Under the pieces are notes generated by a model that was not told where the DNA came from, did not search any database, and was given only the letters and a program-made list of their open reading frames with translations. The position numbers were made by a program, and so were the translations under genes. 41,206 nucleotides of DNA from Eubacteriales bacterium. Its GTDB lineage: Bacteria > Bacillota > Clostridia > Lachnospirales > Lachnospiraceae. Positions 14,342-25,253 of the stretch are shown piece after piece (position 1 is the first letter of the stretch; each line of letters starts with the position of its first letter). Location of the stretch: positions 1 to 41,206 of the forward strand of contig JAUNPU010000026.1 of assembly GCA_030536555.1 (NCBI GenBank), given 5' to 3'.

Positions 14342-16825
14342 ATGAATCGAATAATCAGGAAATTTGGAATTTTATTTGCAATTTTTGTGGCGGCACTGCT
14401 GCTTTACTTTTTTGGGAATCGTCGTCTGATGCATCAGGACGAGACCGTGTATACAGCGATGGAGGATGCGTCGCTGCCGATCGTAACGGTGGACATGGAT
14501 GGAAGAGAGATGAACCGGATGCCGGGTTATCTGCAGGATATGGGGAATTCGGCATCGGCGGACTGTCTGACGATTCTGCCGGAGGACCGGCAGCTTCCGG
14601 TGCACATTACCGGGAGAGCAGATGCGGTGCTGGGAATCCGCTATGAGATTCGAAGTCTGGATTTAGAGCGTCTGGTGGAGAATACGGAGCTGGAGAGCTG
14701 GGAAGCGGGGGAGGACGGTATCCGGGTATTGCTTCCAATCCAGAACCTGCTGACGGAGGGCCGGGAGTATCAGCTGCGGCTGGAGCTGGTGACGGAGCAG
14801 CATGGACCGGTATATTACTACACCCGGATTCTGCTGACGGAAGGCAGTGCGGCGCAGGATATGATCAATCTGGCGGTGAGTTTTTCGGAGAAGACCTTTG
14901 ACTACGACCAGGCCCGGGATCTGGTGACCTATCTGGAGACAAGCCCGGAGGAGGACAACAGCAGCTTCGGGCACACCGGCATTCATTCCAGCTTTGCCCA
15001 GCTGACCTGGGGGAAGACCGGCATGCAGCCGGCAGGTCCGGTGCAGGTGACACTCAGGGAGCTGGACGGTATTATGAGCTGTGTGCAGCTGAGCTATCTG
15101 GCATCCAGGCAGGGTGAGAGCGGGAACCAGGAGCTTTATGAGGTGGAGGAGAACTTCACCATGAAGTGGAACGAGCTTCGTACCTATCTGATGGATTATG
15201 AGCGGACGGTGAATCAGATTTTTCAGGGAGAGCAGGCGGATTATTCCGGGAAGCGTATCATGCTGGGAATCACGAATGATGAAGAGGTCGAGGTGAAGCG
15301 AAGTCCCGATAAGAGTGTGTATGCCTACCGCGTGAACCGGGATCTCTGGAGCTTTCAGCCGGGGAGCCGGGACAGTCAGGCGGTCCGGGTATTTTCCTTC
15401 CGCGGCAGTGAGGAGAGCGATGTGCGGGAGCAGTACGGACAGCACGATATCAGGCTTTTACAGGTCGATGATGAGGGAAATATTGATTTTCTGGTTTACG
15501 GATATATGAACCGGGGGAACCATGAAGGAAGAATGGGAATCACCGGATATCACTATGACGCTTCCGGCAATGCCCTGGAGGAGCTGTTCTTCATTCCGTC
15601 CCGGGCGGCATTTGAGGAGCTGGAGGCAGATCTGGAGCAGCTGGCGTATCAGACAGAGGGCGATATGCTGTATCTGCTGGTGGATCATGCCATTTACGGC
15701 ATTGATTTAAAGAGCCGGGAGAATATGGTGGTGGCGGATGCTCTCGAGGAGGGAAGCTACGCCATCAGCACGGACAGACGCCGGATCGCCTGGCAGGAAG
15801 GCGGAAGCAGGTATGAGGCATCATCCCTGAGTCTGATGGACCTGGAGACCGGTGAGAAGCAGGTGATTCACGGCGGTGCGGATGAATACGTGCGGGCGCT
15901 GGGCTTTGTGGGCAGCGATCTGGTGTATGGCATTGCCAGAGAAGGTGATCTGTGGGTGATCAACGGGCGGATCGAGGACCTTCCCATGTATGCGGTCAAG
16001 ATTGTCAATGACCGGCTTCAGGAGGAGACCAGCTACGAGAAGCACGGATATTACGTGTCGGATGTGCATGTGGAGGAGAGCCGGATCCATATAAACCGCG
16101 TGACCCGTCTGGGCGGGCAGCAGTATGCGGCGGCGCAGGAGGATACCATTGTCTGCAATGTGGATATGGGACCGGGAGCCATGGAAGGCATCGGCTGGTA
16201 CGCTTCACAGGACAGGGGAAAGCTGTATTTCGTGCAGCTGGACAGTGAGCTTAAGAGCGGCCGCAGCGTCCACCGGACGGCACCGAAGAAGCTGACCTTT
16301 GCGGAAGCGGATATGCTGGAGCTTGAGTCCAACAATCAGGTGCAGACCATGCAGTTCTATGCCTATGGCGGTGGTCATCTGCTGGAGGTGACCTCGGATT
16401 TCAGCGAGGCGCTTCAGCTTGCCTATGAGAAGATGGGGCTGGTGAAGGATCGGAACCATCAGGTGCTCTGGAACCGGGTGAACCGGGGCGGGCTTCGGAC
16501 AATCCGTGAGCCGCTGGCTGCGGCAGCTTCCATAACGCAGCATCTGGGAGAATTCACAGCCAGCCGGACCTTCGGAGACGGGGTGACTCTGGTGGATGCC
16601 AGAGGATGCAGCATGATGCAGCTTCTGTACTTTATTGACCGTGGCATTCCGGTGATGGCATACACCGGTGAGGGAAGTTATCTGCTTCTTATCGGCTTTG
16701 ACCAGTACAATGTGACCGTGTATGACCCGGCTACGGGAGAGACCTACAAGGCGGGATTGAATGACAGTACGGAGTATTTCCGGGTGCGCGGAAATGACTT
16801 TATCTGCGCAGTCAGCAGCCGGTAA
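14342..16825 (+). CDS. large membrane-anchored protein, propeller-like with degenerate C39-like end
   Basis: This 827-aa protein is not assigned to a named family. Residues about 8-25 (GILFAIFVAALLLYFF) form one membrane anchor, so the rest is probably extracytoplasmic. Residues about 340-640 show repeated short blades such as YLLVDHAIYGIDLKSRENMV and LSLMDLETGEKQVI, like a beta-propeller. The C-terminus (about 730-827) contains GCSMMQLLYFIDRGIPVMAY and SYLLLIGFDQYNVTVYDPAT, echoing C39/papain-like bacteriocin-processing folds. The usual catalytic His position in the 'HxVxxxGYD' strand is not His, so it is likely non-catalytic. It lies upstream of murA, which suggests an envelope role (inference). 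Confidence 0.6.
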   Translation: MNRIIRKFGILFAIFVAALLLYFFGNRRLMHQDETVYTAMEDASLPIVTVDMDGREMNRMPGYLQDMGNSASADCLTILPEDRQLPVHITGRADAVLGIRYEIRSLDLERLVENTELESWEAGEDGIRVLLPIQNLLTEGREYQLRLELVTEQHGPVYYYTRILLTEGSAAQDMINLAVSFSEKTFDYDQARDLVTYLETSPEEDNSSFGHTGIHSSFAQLTWGKTGMQPAGPVQVTLRELDGIMSCVQLSYLASRQGESGNQELYEVEENFTMKWNELRTYLMDYERTVNQIFQGEQADYSGKRIMLGITNDEEVEVKRSPDKSVYAYRVNRDLWSFQPGSRDSQAVRVFSFRGSEESDVREQYGQHDIRLLQVDDEGNIDFLVYGYMNRGNHEGRMGITGYHYDASGNALEELFFIPSRAAFEELEADLEQLAYQTEGDMLYLLVDHAIYGIDLKSRENMVVADALEEGSYAISTDRRRIAWQEGGSRYEASSLSLMDLETGEKQVIHGGADEYVRALGFVGSDLVYGIAREGDLWVINGRIEDLPMYAVKIVNDRLQEETSYEKHGYYVSDVHVEESRIHINRVTRLGGQQYAAAQEDTIVCNVDMGPGAMEGIGWYASQDRGKLYFVQLDSELKSGRSVHRTAPKKLTFAEADMLELESNNQVQTMQFYAYGGGHLLEVTSDFSEALQLAYEKMGLVKDRNHQVLWNRVNRGGLRTIREPLAAAASITQHLGEFTASRTFGDGVTLVDARGCSMMQLLYFIDRGIPVMAYTGEGSYLLLIGFDQYNVTVYDPATGETYKAGLNDSTEYFRVRGNDFICAVSSR

Positions 16826-16837
16826 TCTTCGTTTCCC

Positions 16838-16865
16838 TTTACAAATTCGATTATTGTGGTATAAT
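16838..16865 (+). promoter_or_regulatory. murA promoter candidate
   Basis: TTTACA (16838-16843) and TATAAT (16860-16865) lie 16 bp apart, about 190 bp upstream of murA. The long leader contains a G-run/C-run stretch (about 16880-16912) that could fold. Confidence 0.6.
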
Positions 16866-17052
16866 CATTAAGAATATTCCAGGGGGAATTGGGATTTTTC
16901 CCGGAATCATGAAGATATGAGATCGTTTCGATTTTAAAAATACAGGCAGAAATGCCAGGACATACATGGGAATACGACAGAATAGCTGGGGAAATAGAAG
17001 AGAGTGGTAACTGGGCATTGCATGAACAGTTACAGAGTAACAGAGGTGTGGA

Positions 17053-18345
17053 ATGAATCGATATATTATGAAAGGCGGCAACCCGCTGGTCGGTGATGTG
17101 ACCATCGGCGGAGCAAAGAATGCGGCTCTTGGTATCCTGGCGGCGGCGATCATGACGGATGAGGACGTTATTGTTGAGAATCTTCCGGATGTCCGTGATA
17201 TCAATGTGTTACTGGAGGCAATTCAGGAAATTGGAGCAACGGTGGAGCGGATTGACCGTCATACGGCGAAAATCAACGCGTCTACCATTCGGGAAGTATC
17301 TGTGGATGACGAGTATATCCGCAAGATCCGTGCTTCCTACTACTTTATCGGTGCGCTGCTTGGCAAGTACAAGAGCGCGGAGGTACCGCTTCCGGGCGGA
17401 TGCAACATCGGAAGCAGACCTATTGATCAGCATTTGAAGGGCTTTCGTGCCCTTGGCGCCAACATTGAGATTGAGCGTGGAGCAGTGGTGGCGCATGCCA
17501 TCGATCTGGTGGGAAGCCATATCTATCTGGATGTGGTCTCTGTGGGTGCGACCATCAATATCATGATGGCGGCGGCTCTGGCAGAGGGACAGACTATTCT
17601 GGAGAATGCAGCCAAGGAGCCTCACGTGGTTGACGTGGCGAACTTCTTAAACAGCATGGGCGCCAACATCAAGGGCGCCGGTACGGACATCATCCGTATC
17701 CGCGGCGTAAGAAAGCTTCACGGAACGGAGTATTCCATTATTCCGGACCAGATCGAGGCGGGTACCTTCATGTGCGCAGCGGCAGTGACCCGCGGCGACG
17801 TGACCGTGAAGAATGTGATTCCGAAGCACTTGGAGGCCATTTCTGCGAAGCTGATTGAGATTGGCTGCGAGGTGCTGGAGGGCGATGACGAGGTCCGTGT
17901 GGTGGGACGTCCGCGGCAGAGGTCTACCAATATCAAGACTCTGCCCTATCCGGGATTTCCTACGGACATGCAGCCGCAGATGGCAGTGACCCTGGCGCTG
18001 GCTGAGGGCACCAGCATGATTACCGAGAGCATTTTCGAGAATCGATTCAAATATGTGGACGAGCTGGCCCGCATGGGCGGCAATATCAAGGTCGAGGGCA
18101 ATGTGGCTGTCATCGACGGCGTGAAGGGCTTTACCGGTGCACAGGTGGAGTCTCCGGATCTGCGCGCAGGCGCGGCACTGGTGCTGGCAGGACTGTCCGC
18201 TTCCGGCTATACCATTGTGGATGAGATTGGCTATATTCTGCGGGGCTACGAGGCATTTGAGGAGAAGCTTCAGGCTCTGGGCGCGGCCATCGAGATGGTG
18301 GATTCCGAGAAGGAAGCTCAGAAGTTCCGTCTGAAGATCGGCTGA
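17053..18345 (+). CDS. murA: UDP-N-acetylglucosamine 1-carboxyvinyltransferase
   Basis: This enzyme transfers enolpyruvate from PEP to UDP-GlcNAc, the first committed step of peptidoglycan synthesis, in the cytoplasm. At 430 aa it is full length. Lys in [15 protein letters not shown] and the active-site loop Cys in [19 protein letters not shown] are present, so fosfomycin sensitivity at this site would be expected. [18 protein letters not shown] and [17 protein letters not shown] complete the EPSP-synthase-like fold. ATG 17053 follows GAGGTGTG. The gene has its own promoter and terminator. Confidence 0.97.
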   Translation: MNRYIMKGGNPLVGDVTIGGAKNAALGILAAAIMTDEDVIVENLPDVRDINVLLEAIQEIGATVERIDRHTAKINASTIREVSVDDEYIRKIRASYYFIGALLGKYKSAEVPLPGGCNIGSRPIDQHLKGFRALGANIEIERGAVVAHAIDLVGSHIYLDVVSVGATINIMMAAALAEGQTILENAAKEPHVVDVANFLNSMGANIKGAGTDIIRIRGVRKLHGTEYSIIPDQIEAGTFMCAAAVTRGDVTVKNVIPKHLEAISAKLIEIGCEVLEGDDEVRVVGRPRQRSTNIKTLPYPGFPTDMQPQMAVTLALAEGTSMITESIFENRFKYVDELARMGGNIKVEGNVAVIDGVKGFTGAQVESPDLRAGAALVLAGLSASGYTIVDEIGYILRGYEAFEEKLQALGAAIEMVDSEKEAQKFRLKIG

Positions 18346-18364
18346 TTCGTAACCGTGATTACAT

Positions 18365-18410
18365 AAAACTGTTCTGTAGAAGCATTTTGCGGAAAATAGA
18401 ACAGTTTTTT
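18365..18410 (+). terminator. murA terminator
   Basis: AAAACTGTTCT (18365-18375) pairs with AGAACAGTTTT, followed by a T-run to 18410. Confidence 0.85.
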
Positions 18411-18570
18411 GTGATTTATTACCATTTTGTTTGAATTTCGCAAACAAATCGTCAGGATTCGGACACAATCTGGACATGAATTTCCGATATGATGGTAATA
18501 TCCAGAAGGAAACCAGTTCCGGATCAGGAAATGGATGTTGATAATTTATAATATATAAGGAGGAAGGATT

Positions 18571-19587
18571 ATGAGATTGTGGAAGAAAGGCTTATCTATG
18601 GCAGCAGGTGTTGGGCTGATAACCGCACTGGCAGCAGGGACGGCGATGGCAGCAGAGGAGAGAACCAAGATCAGCGAGGTTACGCTGAACATTGAGTCCT
18701 CCATTGAGGCGGGGTCTGACAGCGGCGAGGTGAATGTTACAGCACAGGGCAGCAACTATGATGTATCTGACGTAGAGGTAATCAACGACGATGGCGACTG
18801 GGTGGACGGTTCCGTGCCGAGAGTGGAGATCACCCTGGAGGCAGATGATGACTATTATTTCGGTTCCATGAGCTCCAGCCGCGTGGACTTGAACGGTGAT
18901 GACGCCAAATATGTGTCTTCTCACCGGGAGGACAGCAGCTCCACCCTGATTATCACGATCAAGCTGGATGAACTGGTAGGCAGCCTGGAGATTGACGATG
19001 TGAACTGGGAGGATGAGGATTCCACCACCGCACGCTGGGAAGCGGCAGACGGCGGAAGAAGCTATCAGGTCCGTCTGTACCGGGGAAGCAATTCCATCGG
19101 TGAGACAGTTACCACCAGTGACACCAGATACAACTTCGCAAGCCGTATTACCAGAGAAGGCGAGTACTACTTCAAGGTGCGTGCAGTGAACAGCAGCTCC
19201 AAGAAGGGCGACTGGTATGAGTCCGATTACATCTATGTAGATGAGGAGATGCTGGAAGACATCAAGGCAGGCGCTTACGGCACCAGCAACAGCGGAAGCG
19301 GCGGAACGACCTCTGCACCCGGCAATGCAGCGACCGGTGCATGGCAGCGCGATCATGTGGGCTGGTGGTACCGCAACGCCAACGGAACCTATCCGACCAA
19401 CGGCTGGCTGTACATCAACGGCGCATGGTACTGCTTTGACAGTGTTGGCTATATGAGAACCGGCTGGATTCAGTCCGGCAATGCATGGTACTACTGTGAT
19501 GCAGTGAACGGCAACATGCTGGTGAACACCAGAACTCCGGACGGCTACTATGTAGACGGCAACGGTGTGTGGATTCAGGGCAGATAA
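18571..19587 (+). CDS. secreted cell-wall-binding repeat protein
   Basis: This 338-aa protein has a signal peptide (MRLWKKGLSMAAG...AMAAEE; cleavage is likely after the second AMA at about residue 28). A beta-rich N-domain follows (about 30-140). Next is a fibronectin-III-like domain (about 145-225; SYQVRLYRGSNSIGE, YYFKVRAVNSSS) and a Gly/Ser linker. The C-terminus has choline-binding-type wall repeats: GWWYRNANGTYPTNGWLYI, GAWYCFDSVGYMRTGW, NAWYYCDAVNGNML. It is probably held on teichoic or lipoteichoic acids at the surface. The substrate of the N-domain is not recognised. ATG 18571 follows AAGGAGGAAGG. Confidence 0.85.
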   Translation: MRLWKKGLSMAAGVGLITALAAGTAMAAEERTKISEVTLNIESSIEAGSDSGEVNVTAQGSNYDVSDVEVINDDGDWVDGSVPRVEITLEADDDYYFGSMSSSRVDLNGDDAKYVSSHREDSSSTLIITIKLDELVGSLEIDDVNWEDEDSTTARWEAADGGRSYQVRLYRGSNSIGETVTTSDTRYNFASRITREGEYYFKVRAVNSSSKKGDWYESDYIYVDEEMLEDIKAGAYGTSNSGSGGTTSAPGNAATGAWQRDHVGWWYRNANGTYPTNGWLYINGAWYCFDSVGYMRTGWIQSGNAWYYCDAVNGNMLVNTRTPDGYYVDGNGVWIQGR

Positions 19588-19599
19588 TTGATTATTTTG

Positions 19600-19640
19600 G
19601 CAGATTCCCGCTTGACAGTCAGGCGGGAATCTGCTAACAT
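19600..19640 (+). promoter_or_regulatory. metK-leader promoter whose -35 sits in a hairpin loop
   Basis: TTGACA (19612-19617) and TAACAT (19635-19640) are 17 bp apart. The perfect 12-bp inverted repeat GCAGATTCCCGC (19600-19611) / GCGGGAATCTGC (19623-19634) places the -35 in its loop and fills the spacer. The repeat lacks a T-tract, so it is not a standard terminator for the wall protein. Confidence 0.6.
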
Positions 19641-19681
19641 ATGTCATGCAACAAATCAAACAACAATTGAAAAGTGCGTAA

Positions 19682-19810
19682 TATCCCTTATTCAGAGTGA
19701 TGGAGATAGAAGGATCTGTGAAGTCACGGCAACCCCGACGGAATGCACGCGTGTGCGGCAGGAGCGTCTGGAAGGTGCCAGCCTGAGCGAGTAATCGAGC
19801 AATAAGAGGA
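19682..19810 (+). promoter_or_regulatory. SAM-I (S-box) riboswitch
   Basis: The S-box core words are present in order: CCTTATTCAGAGTGATGGAG at the 5' P1/P2 side, CACGGCAACCCCGACGG, GGAAGGTGCCAGCCTGAG, and the closing AATAAGAGG that pairs with CCTTATT (P1). It lies upstream of metK with a terminator between. By the known mechanism, bound S-adenosylmethionine favours termination, so the enzyme's product represses its own gene. Confidence 0.92.
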
Positions 19811-19830
19811 TTTGATGTGCAAGAACGATC

Positions 19831-19866
19831 AAGTCCGCAGTATGATTGCTACGGACTTTTCTTTTG
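19831..19866 (+). terminator. riboswitch expression-platform terminator
   Basis: AAGTCCG (19831-19837) pairs with CGGACTT (19852-19858), followed by TTCTTTTG. It is the regulated terminator of the metK leader. Confidence 0.85.
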
Positions 19867-19930
19867 TCCGGATTTCCGGCAATGCCGGAATCTGTGAGGA
19901 ACTATTTATTATTTTACAGGAGGATTATTT

Positions 19931-21118
19931 GTGGAAAAGTTATTATTTACTTCCGAGTCTGTAACTGAGGGACATCCGGATAAGATGTGTGATGCGATTT
20001 CTGACGCGATTCTGGACGCGCTGATGGAGAAGGATCCCATGAGCCGTGTCGCATGCGAGACCGCTACTACCACCGGTCTGGTAGTGGTTATGGGTGAGAT
20101 CACCACCAACGCTTATGTGGACATTCAGAATATCGTTCGCGAGACTGTCCGTGAAATCGGCTATGACCGCGCAAAGTACGGCTTTGACTGTGATACCTGC
20201 GGTGTGATGGTGGCTCTGGATGAGCAGTCCACCGATATCGCCATGGGCGTTGACAAGGCGCTGGAGGCGAAGGAGAACACCATGGATGACAGCGAGCTGG
20301 ATGCCATCGGTGCCGGCGACCAGGGCATGATGTTCGGCTACGCTTCCAACGAGACGGAAGAGTATATGCCGTACCCGATCGCTCTGGCTCACAAGCTGGC
20401 TCTGCAGCTGACGAAAGTCCGCAAGGACGGCACACTGCCGTACCTTCGTCCGGATGGCAAGACTCAGGTTACCGTGGAGTACGATGAGGCAGGCAAGCCG
20501 GTTCGTCTGGATGCAGTGGTTCTGTCCACCCAGCACGATGAGAATGTAACCCAGGAGCAGATTCATGAGGATATCAAGAAGCATGTATTTGACGTGATTC
20601 TTCCGGCTGATATGGTCGATGCGGACACCAAGTTCTTCATCAACCCGACCGGACGCTTCGTAATCGGCGGACCTCACGGAGACAGCGGACTGACCGGACG
20701 CAAGATCATCGTAGACACCTACGGCGGCTATGCACGTCATGGCGGCGGTGCATTCTCCGGTAAGGACTGCACCAAGGTAGACCGTTCTGCAGCTTACGCG
20801 GCACGTTACGTGGCGAAGAACATCGTAGCAGCAGGTCTGGCTGACAAGTGTGAGATTCAGCTGTCCTACGCAATCGGCGTGGCACACCCGACCTCCATCA
20901 TGGTAGACACCTTCGGAACCGGCAAGCTGTCCAACGAGAAGCTGGTAGCAATCATCCGTGAGAACTTCGACTTGAGACCGGCAGGCATCATCAAGATGCT
21001 GGACCTGCGTCGTCCGATCTACAAGCAGACCGCAGCTTACGGTCATTTCGGCCGCAACGATCTGAATCTGCCCTGGGAGAAGCTGGACAAGGTTGATACC
21101 CTGAAGGCATATCTGTAA
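19931..21118 (+). CDS. metK: S-adenosylmethionine synthetase
   Basis: The enzyme makes S-adenosylmethionine from methionine and ATP. At 395 aa it is full length. Conserved signatures include [20 protein letters not shown], the [12 protein letters not shown] hexapeptide block and [19 protein letters not shown] (P-loop-like). A GTG start at 19931 follows ACAGGAGGATT; no ATG alternative exists. It stands alone as a one-gene operon under the SAM-I riboswitch, and its terminator follows. Codon choice is strongly biased, as expected of a highly expressed gene. Confidence 0.98.
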   Translation: MEKLLFTSESVTEGHPDKMCDAISDAILDALMEKDPMSRVACETATTTGLVVVMGEITTNAYVDIQNIVRETVREIGYDRAKYGFDCDTCGVMVALDEQSTDIAMGVDKALEAKENTMDDSELDAIGAGDQGMMFGYASNETEEYMPYPIALAHKLALQLTKVRKDGTLPYLRPDGKTQVTVEYDEAGKPVRLDAVVLSTQHDENVTQEQIHEDIKKHVFDVILPADMVDADTKFFINPTGRFVIGGPHGDSGLTGRKIIVDTYGGYARHGGGAFSGKDCTKVDRSAAYAARYVAKNIVAAGLADKCEIQLSYAIGVAHPTSIMVDTFGTGKLSNEKLVAIIRENFDLRPAGIIKMLDLRRPIYKQTAAYGHFGRNDLNLPWEKLDKVDTLKAYL

Positions 21119-21159
21119 GAGAATTATGTAGCAAGGGTTTGCTACAGAAAAGAATAAGA

Positions 21160-21203
21160 GACTGGAAGTATCTGAATAAGTTGGATGCTTCCAGTCTTTT
21201 TTT
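21160..21203 (+). terminator. metK terminator
   Basis: GACTGGAAG (21160-21168) pairs with CTTCCAGTC (21188-21196), followed by seven T residues. A smaller hairpin, GTAGCAA/TTGCTAC, lies at about 21128-21145. Confidence 0.85.
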
Positions 21204-21218
21204 GAACTACAGAATGTG

Positions 21219-21243
21219 ATAATTCACAGTTTTTGTGAATTAT
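21219..21243. promoter_or_regulatory. perfect 10-bp inverted repeat upstream of the glucoside operon
   Basis: ATAATTCACA (21219-21228) and TGTGAATTAT (21234-21243) are perfect inverted copies around a 5-bp centre, about 41 bp before the -35. This is the form expected of an operator, and the nearby RpiR-family regulator is the natural candidate. It could act as an activator site, given its upstream position. Confidence 0.6.
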
Positions 21244-21283
21244 ATCTGAATTTGAGACTATGTGCCAATATGCTTAAAAGCCA

Positions 21284-21312
21284 TTGCAAAAACACAAAGG
21301 TTTTTGTACAAT
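21284..21312 (+). promoter_or_regulatory. promoter of the PTS-GH4-rpiR-glycerate kinase operon
   Basis: TTGCAA (21284-21289) and TACAAT (21307-21312) are exactly 17 bp apart, about 70 bp before the PTS start. AGGAGGT at 21370-21376 is the ribosome site. Confidence 0.7.
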
Positions 21313-21379
21313 ATGACCATGTTCTGAAGCGCGCAAAAGAAATAAATTACTGATAGTGTAGTTTTTTTAGGAGGTTTAC

Positions 21380-22954
21380 ATGAAAGAAAAAGGTGGATTT
21401 ATGCAGAAGATACAGCGGTTTGGCGGCGCTATGTTCACACCGGTTCTGTTCTTTGCAATATTCGGAATTATTGTAGGATTTGCAACGCTGTTTAAGAATA
21501 GTCTGGTGTTTGGGGAACTGGCAAATCCAGACGGAAACTGGTATAAAATATGGGATGTGATTTATAACGGGGCAAATACAGTATTTAAGCAGATGCCGCT
21601 CTTGTTTGCTATTGGACTTCCGGTGTCTCTTGCAAAGAAGCAGCAGGCAAGAGCTTGTCTGGAAACGTTTGTAATCTATGCAATTTTTCTGTACTGTACC
21701 AGTACAATTTTACAGTATTGGGGACCACTTTTCGGAGTAGATTTTCAATCGACTGCAAGAACAAGCGGTCTGGCAAGCGTAGCGGGTATTCGTACATTAG
21801 ACATGGGCATGGTGGGAGCATTGATTATTTCAGGTATCAGTGTGTATCTTCATAATCATTTCTTTGATACAGAAGTCTCGAAGTATGTAGAAACGTTTAA
21901 GGGTTCACCATTTGTGGTTTTACTGGGCTTTTTGGTGATGCTGCCTGTTTCAGTTCTTGCCTGTCTGGTCTGGCCGCATATACAGAATGGAATTGCGGGC
22001 TTACAGCAGTTCTTAGCGAGCACAGGAGTGTTGGGAATAGGACTATATACCTCATTGGAGCGTTTTTTGATTCCTTTTGGACTTCATCATTTTATCTATG
22101 CACCGTTTTTGTACGATGCTGCGGTAGTAGATGGGGGAATCAAGGCATTTTGGGTTGCTCATTTGAGTGAGTATGCGGCATCGTCCGGTTCTCTGGTAGA
22201 GCTGTTTCCGGCTGGTGGATTTGCATTGACTGGTATGAGTAAGATGTTTGCTCCTTTGGGTGTCTGCGCGGCTTTTTATGCAACAGCAAAACCTGAGAAA
22301 AGGAAAAAAGTGTTGGCAATTTTGGTTCCTGTCCTGATTACCGCGGTTTTCACCGGAATTACAGAGCCGCTGGAGTTTACCTTCCTTTTTGTGGCACCGA
22401 TTCTTTATGTGTGTCATTCCATTCTCGCTGGTTTGATGTCAGCAATTACCTTTGCGTGTGGTATCAGTGGTGATTTCAGCTTGGGATTGATTCAGAATGC
22501 TGCACTTAACTGGGTACCGATGTGGGCGAGTCATGGAGCGGCATATTTACTGCAGATTGTCATTGGACTTTGTTTTTCGGCAATTTATTTTGTACTGTTC
22601 CGATTCCTGATTCTGAAGATGAATCTGAAAACACCGGGAAGAGAAGATGAGGGCGAGGAAAGCAAGTTATATACCAAGCAGGAGTACAGGGAACGCAAGG
22701 CAAAAGGTGTATCTAAATATGCAATAGCTGCAGAAGCGTTTTTGGAAGGACTTGGAGGAAAAGATAATATTGTGGATGTAACGAACTGTGCAACCAGACT
22801 TCGAGTATCGGTAAAGGATGCGGCTAAAGTGAAAGATACTGCATATTTTAATTCCAATGGTGCTCATGGATTGGTTAAAAACGGAACAGCACTTCAGATT
22901 ATTGTGGGTCTGACTGTACCGTCTGTACGAGAAGAATTTGAGAAACTGTTGTAA
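21380..22954 (+). CDS. PTS EIICB, glucose/alpha-glucoside family
   Basis: This 524-aa sugar phosphotransferase permease has a membrane EIIC domain (about 1-420). It carries the conserved ERFLIPFGLHHFIYAPF substrate-binding loop and the FTGITEPLEFTFLFVAP segment. A cytoplasmic EIIB domain (about 450-524) holds the phospho-accepting Cys in VTNCATRLRVSVKD. Relatives with this layout (AglA, MalX, GlvC) import alpha-glucosides as 6-phosphates. No EIIA is encoded here, so phosphate must come from a shared EIIA-Glc-type protein. It is the first gene of an AT-richer operon with a GH4 glucosidase and glycerate kinase, which points to an alpha-glucosyl-glycerate substrate (inference). Confidence 0.93.
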   Translation: MKEKGGFMQKIQRFGGAMFTPVLFFAIFGIIVGFATLFKNSLVFGELANPDGNWYKIWDVIYNGANTVFKQMPLLFAIGLPVSLAKKQQARACLETFVIYAIFLYCTSTILQYWGPLFGVDFQSTARTSGLASVAGIRTLDMGMVGALIISGISVYLHNHFFDTEVSKYVETFKGSPFVVLLGFLVMLPVSVLACLVWPHIQNGIAGLQQFLASTGVLGIGLYTSLERFLIPFGLHHFIYAPFLYDAAVVDGGIKAFWVAHLSEYAASSGSLVELFPAGGFALTGMSKMFAPLGVCAAFYATAKPEKRKKVLAILVPVLITAVFTGITEPLEFTFLFVAPILYVCHSILAGLMSAITFACGISGDFSLGLIQNAALNWVPMWASHGAAYLLQIVIGLCFSAIYFVLFRFLILKMNLKTPGREDEGEESKLYTKQEYRERKAKGVSKYAIAAEAFLEGLGGKDNIVDVTNCATRLRVSVKDAAKVKDTAYFNSNGAHGLVKNGTALQIIVGLTVPSVREEFEKLL

Positions 22955-24316
<1,362 letters not shown>

Positions 24317-24423
24317 GTTTCTAGGTAATCGCGAAAAATTAGAAAAGAAATACCTGTGAATGATTGCTCCTGTTGTCCTATAATGATAGAATGATAAGAA
24401 AATCAATAGATGGAGGCAGGAGC

Positions 24424-25191
24424 ATGAGGCTGGAAGGACTTGTAAGTAAGTATTATGATAAGCTGAATCCCAATGATATTATCATTTGGCAGTATGTGTT
24501 TAGCCATAAGGAATATTGTATCCATATGTCGATTGAGCAGGTGGCTGAAGCATGCAGTGTTTCCCGCAGCACAGTGATGCGGTTTGCGCAGAAGATCGGA
24601 CTTTCTGGTTTTAGTGAATTGAAAGCACATCTCAGGTGGGAAACCGGAGAAATCAGCTGCGAAACGGATAATCTGGTAAATATTGTATGTGATACGAATG
24701 CAAGAACAATTCAATACTTTCGAGAGCAGAATTGTGATGAGATTTGTAGGTTTCTGAACAGTGCAAAGAGGATATTCTGTTATGGAACCGGGCAGGCTCA
24801 AAAGTCTGTAGCTGGAGAATTTCAGAGAATGATGCTGTCGCTGAATATTCTGGTGCACGAAATCAGCGGGGAAGGTGAACTTCGGAAAATAGCATATATG
24901 ATGCAGGAAAAAGAAGATGTAGTGATAATTATATCCAAATCAGGAGAGAGTAATTTACTACGGGATGTGATGTTCCTGCTTAACAGCCGAAAGGTACCCG
25001 TGATTTCTCTGACACGGTATGGCAATAATTCACTGGCAAGAATGAGTACCTGTAATTTGTTTGTGGATATTGAAGATATATCGCTTTTAAGCAACACTAA
25101 TTATTCATCTATGACGCAGATGTTCCTTGTGTTGGAAATTCTGTTTACCAAGTTTGTGGAATATCGAAAGCATGCCGAGTCTCTGTTATAG
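24424..25191 (+). CDS. MurR/RpiR-family regulator with SIS domain
   Basis: This 255-aa protein has an N-terminal RpiR helix-turn-helix (about 1-77; MSIEQVAEACSVSRSTVMRF) and a sugar-phosphate-binding SIS domain (about 100-240; FCYGTGQAQKSVAGEFQRMM, VVIIISKSGESNLLRDVMFL). The family senses phosphosugars and controls adjacent catabolic genes, so it probably regulates this operon through the inverted repeat at 21219-21243. ATG 24424 is set by GGAGGCAGG. A TATAAT at 24379-24384 suggests an additional local promoter. The gene sits between the glucosidase and the glycerate kinase genes on the same strand. Confidence 0.9.
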   Translation: MRLEGLVSKYYDKLNPNDIIIWQYVFSHKEYCIHMSIEQVAEACSVSRSTVMRFAQKIGLSGFSELKAHLRWETGEISCETDNLVNIVCDTNARTIQYFREQNCDEICRFLNSAKRIFCYGTGQAQKSVAGEFQRMMLSLNILVHEISGEGELRKIAYMMQEKEDVVIIISKSGESNLLRDVMFLLNSRKVPVISLTRYGNNSLARMSTCNLFVDIEDISLLSNTNYSSMTQMFLVLEILFTKFVEYRKHAESLL

Positions 25192-25253
25192 CTGATGCTT
25201 GAACAATTGGGAAGTATGAAGCTGGCAGAAGAGAGGTAATGGAGGAAAATTAC

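Noticed and set aside
18592..19659. Open frame opposite the wall-binding protein gene
   Set aside because: The plus-strand protein has a signal peptide, wall repeats and a ribosome site; the reverse frame has none of these.
19943..21046. Long antisense frame in metK
   Set aside because: metK is unmistakable, and the reverse frame arises from its biased codons.
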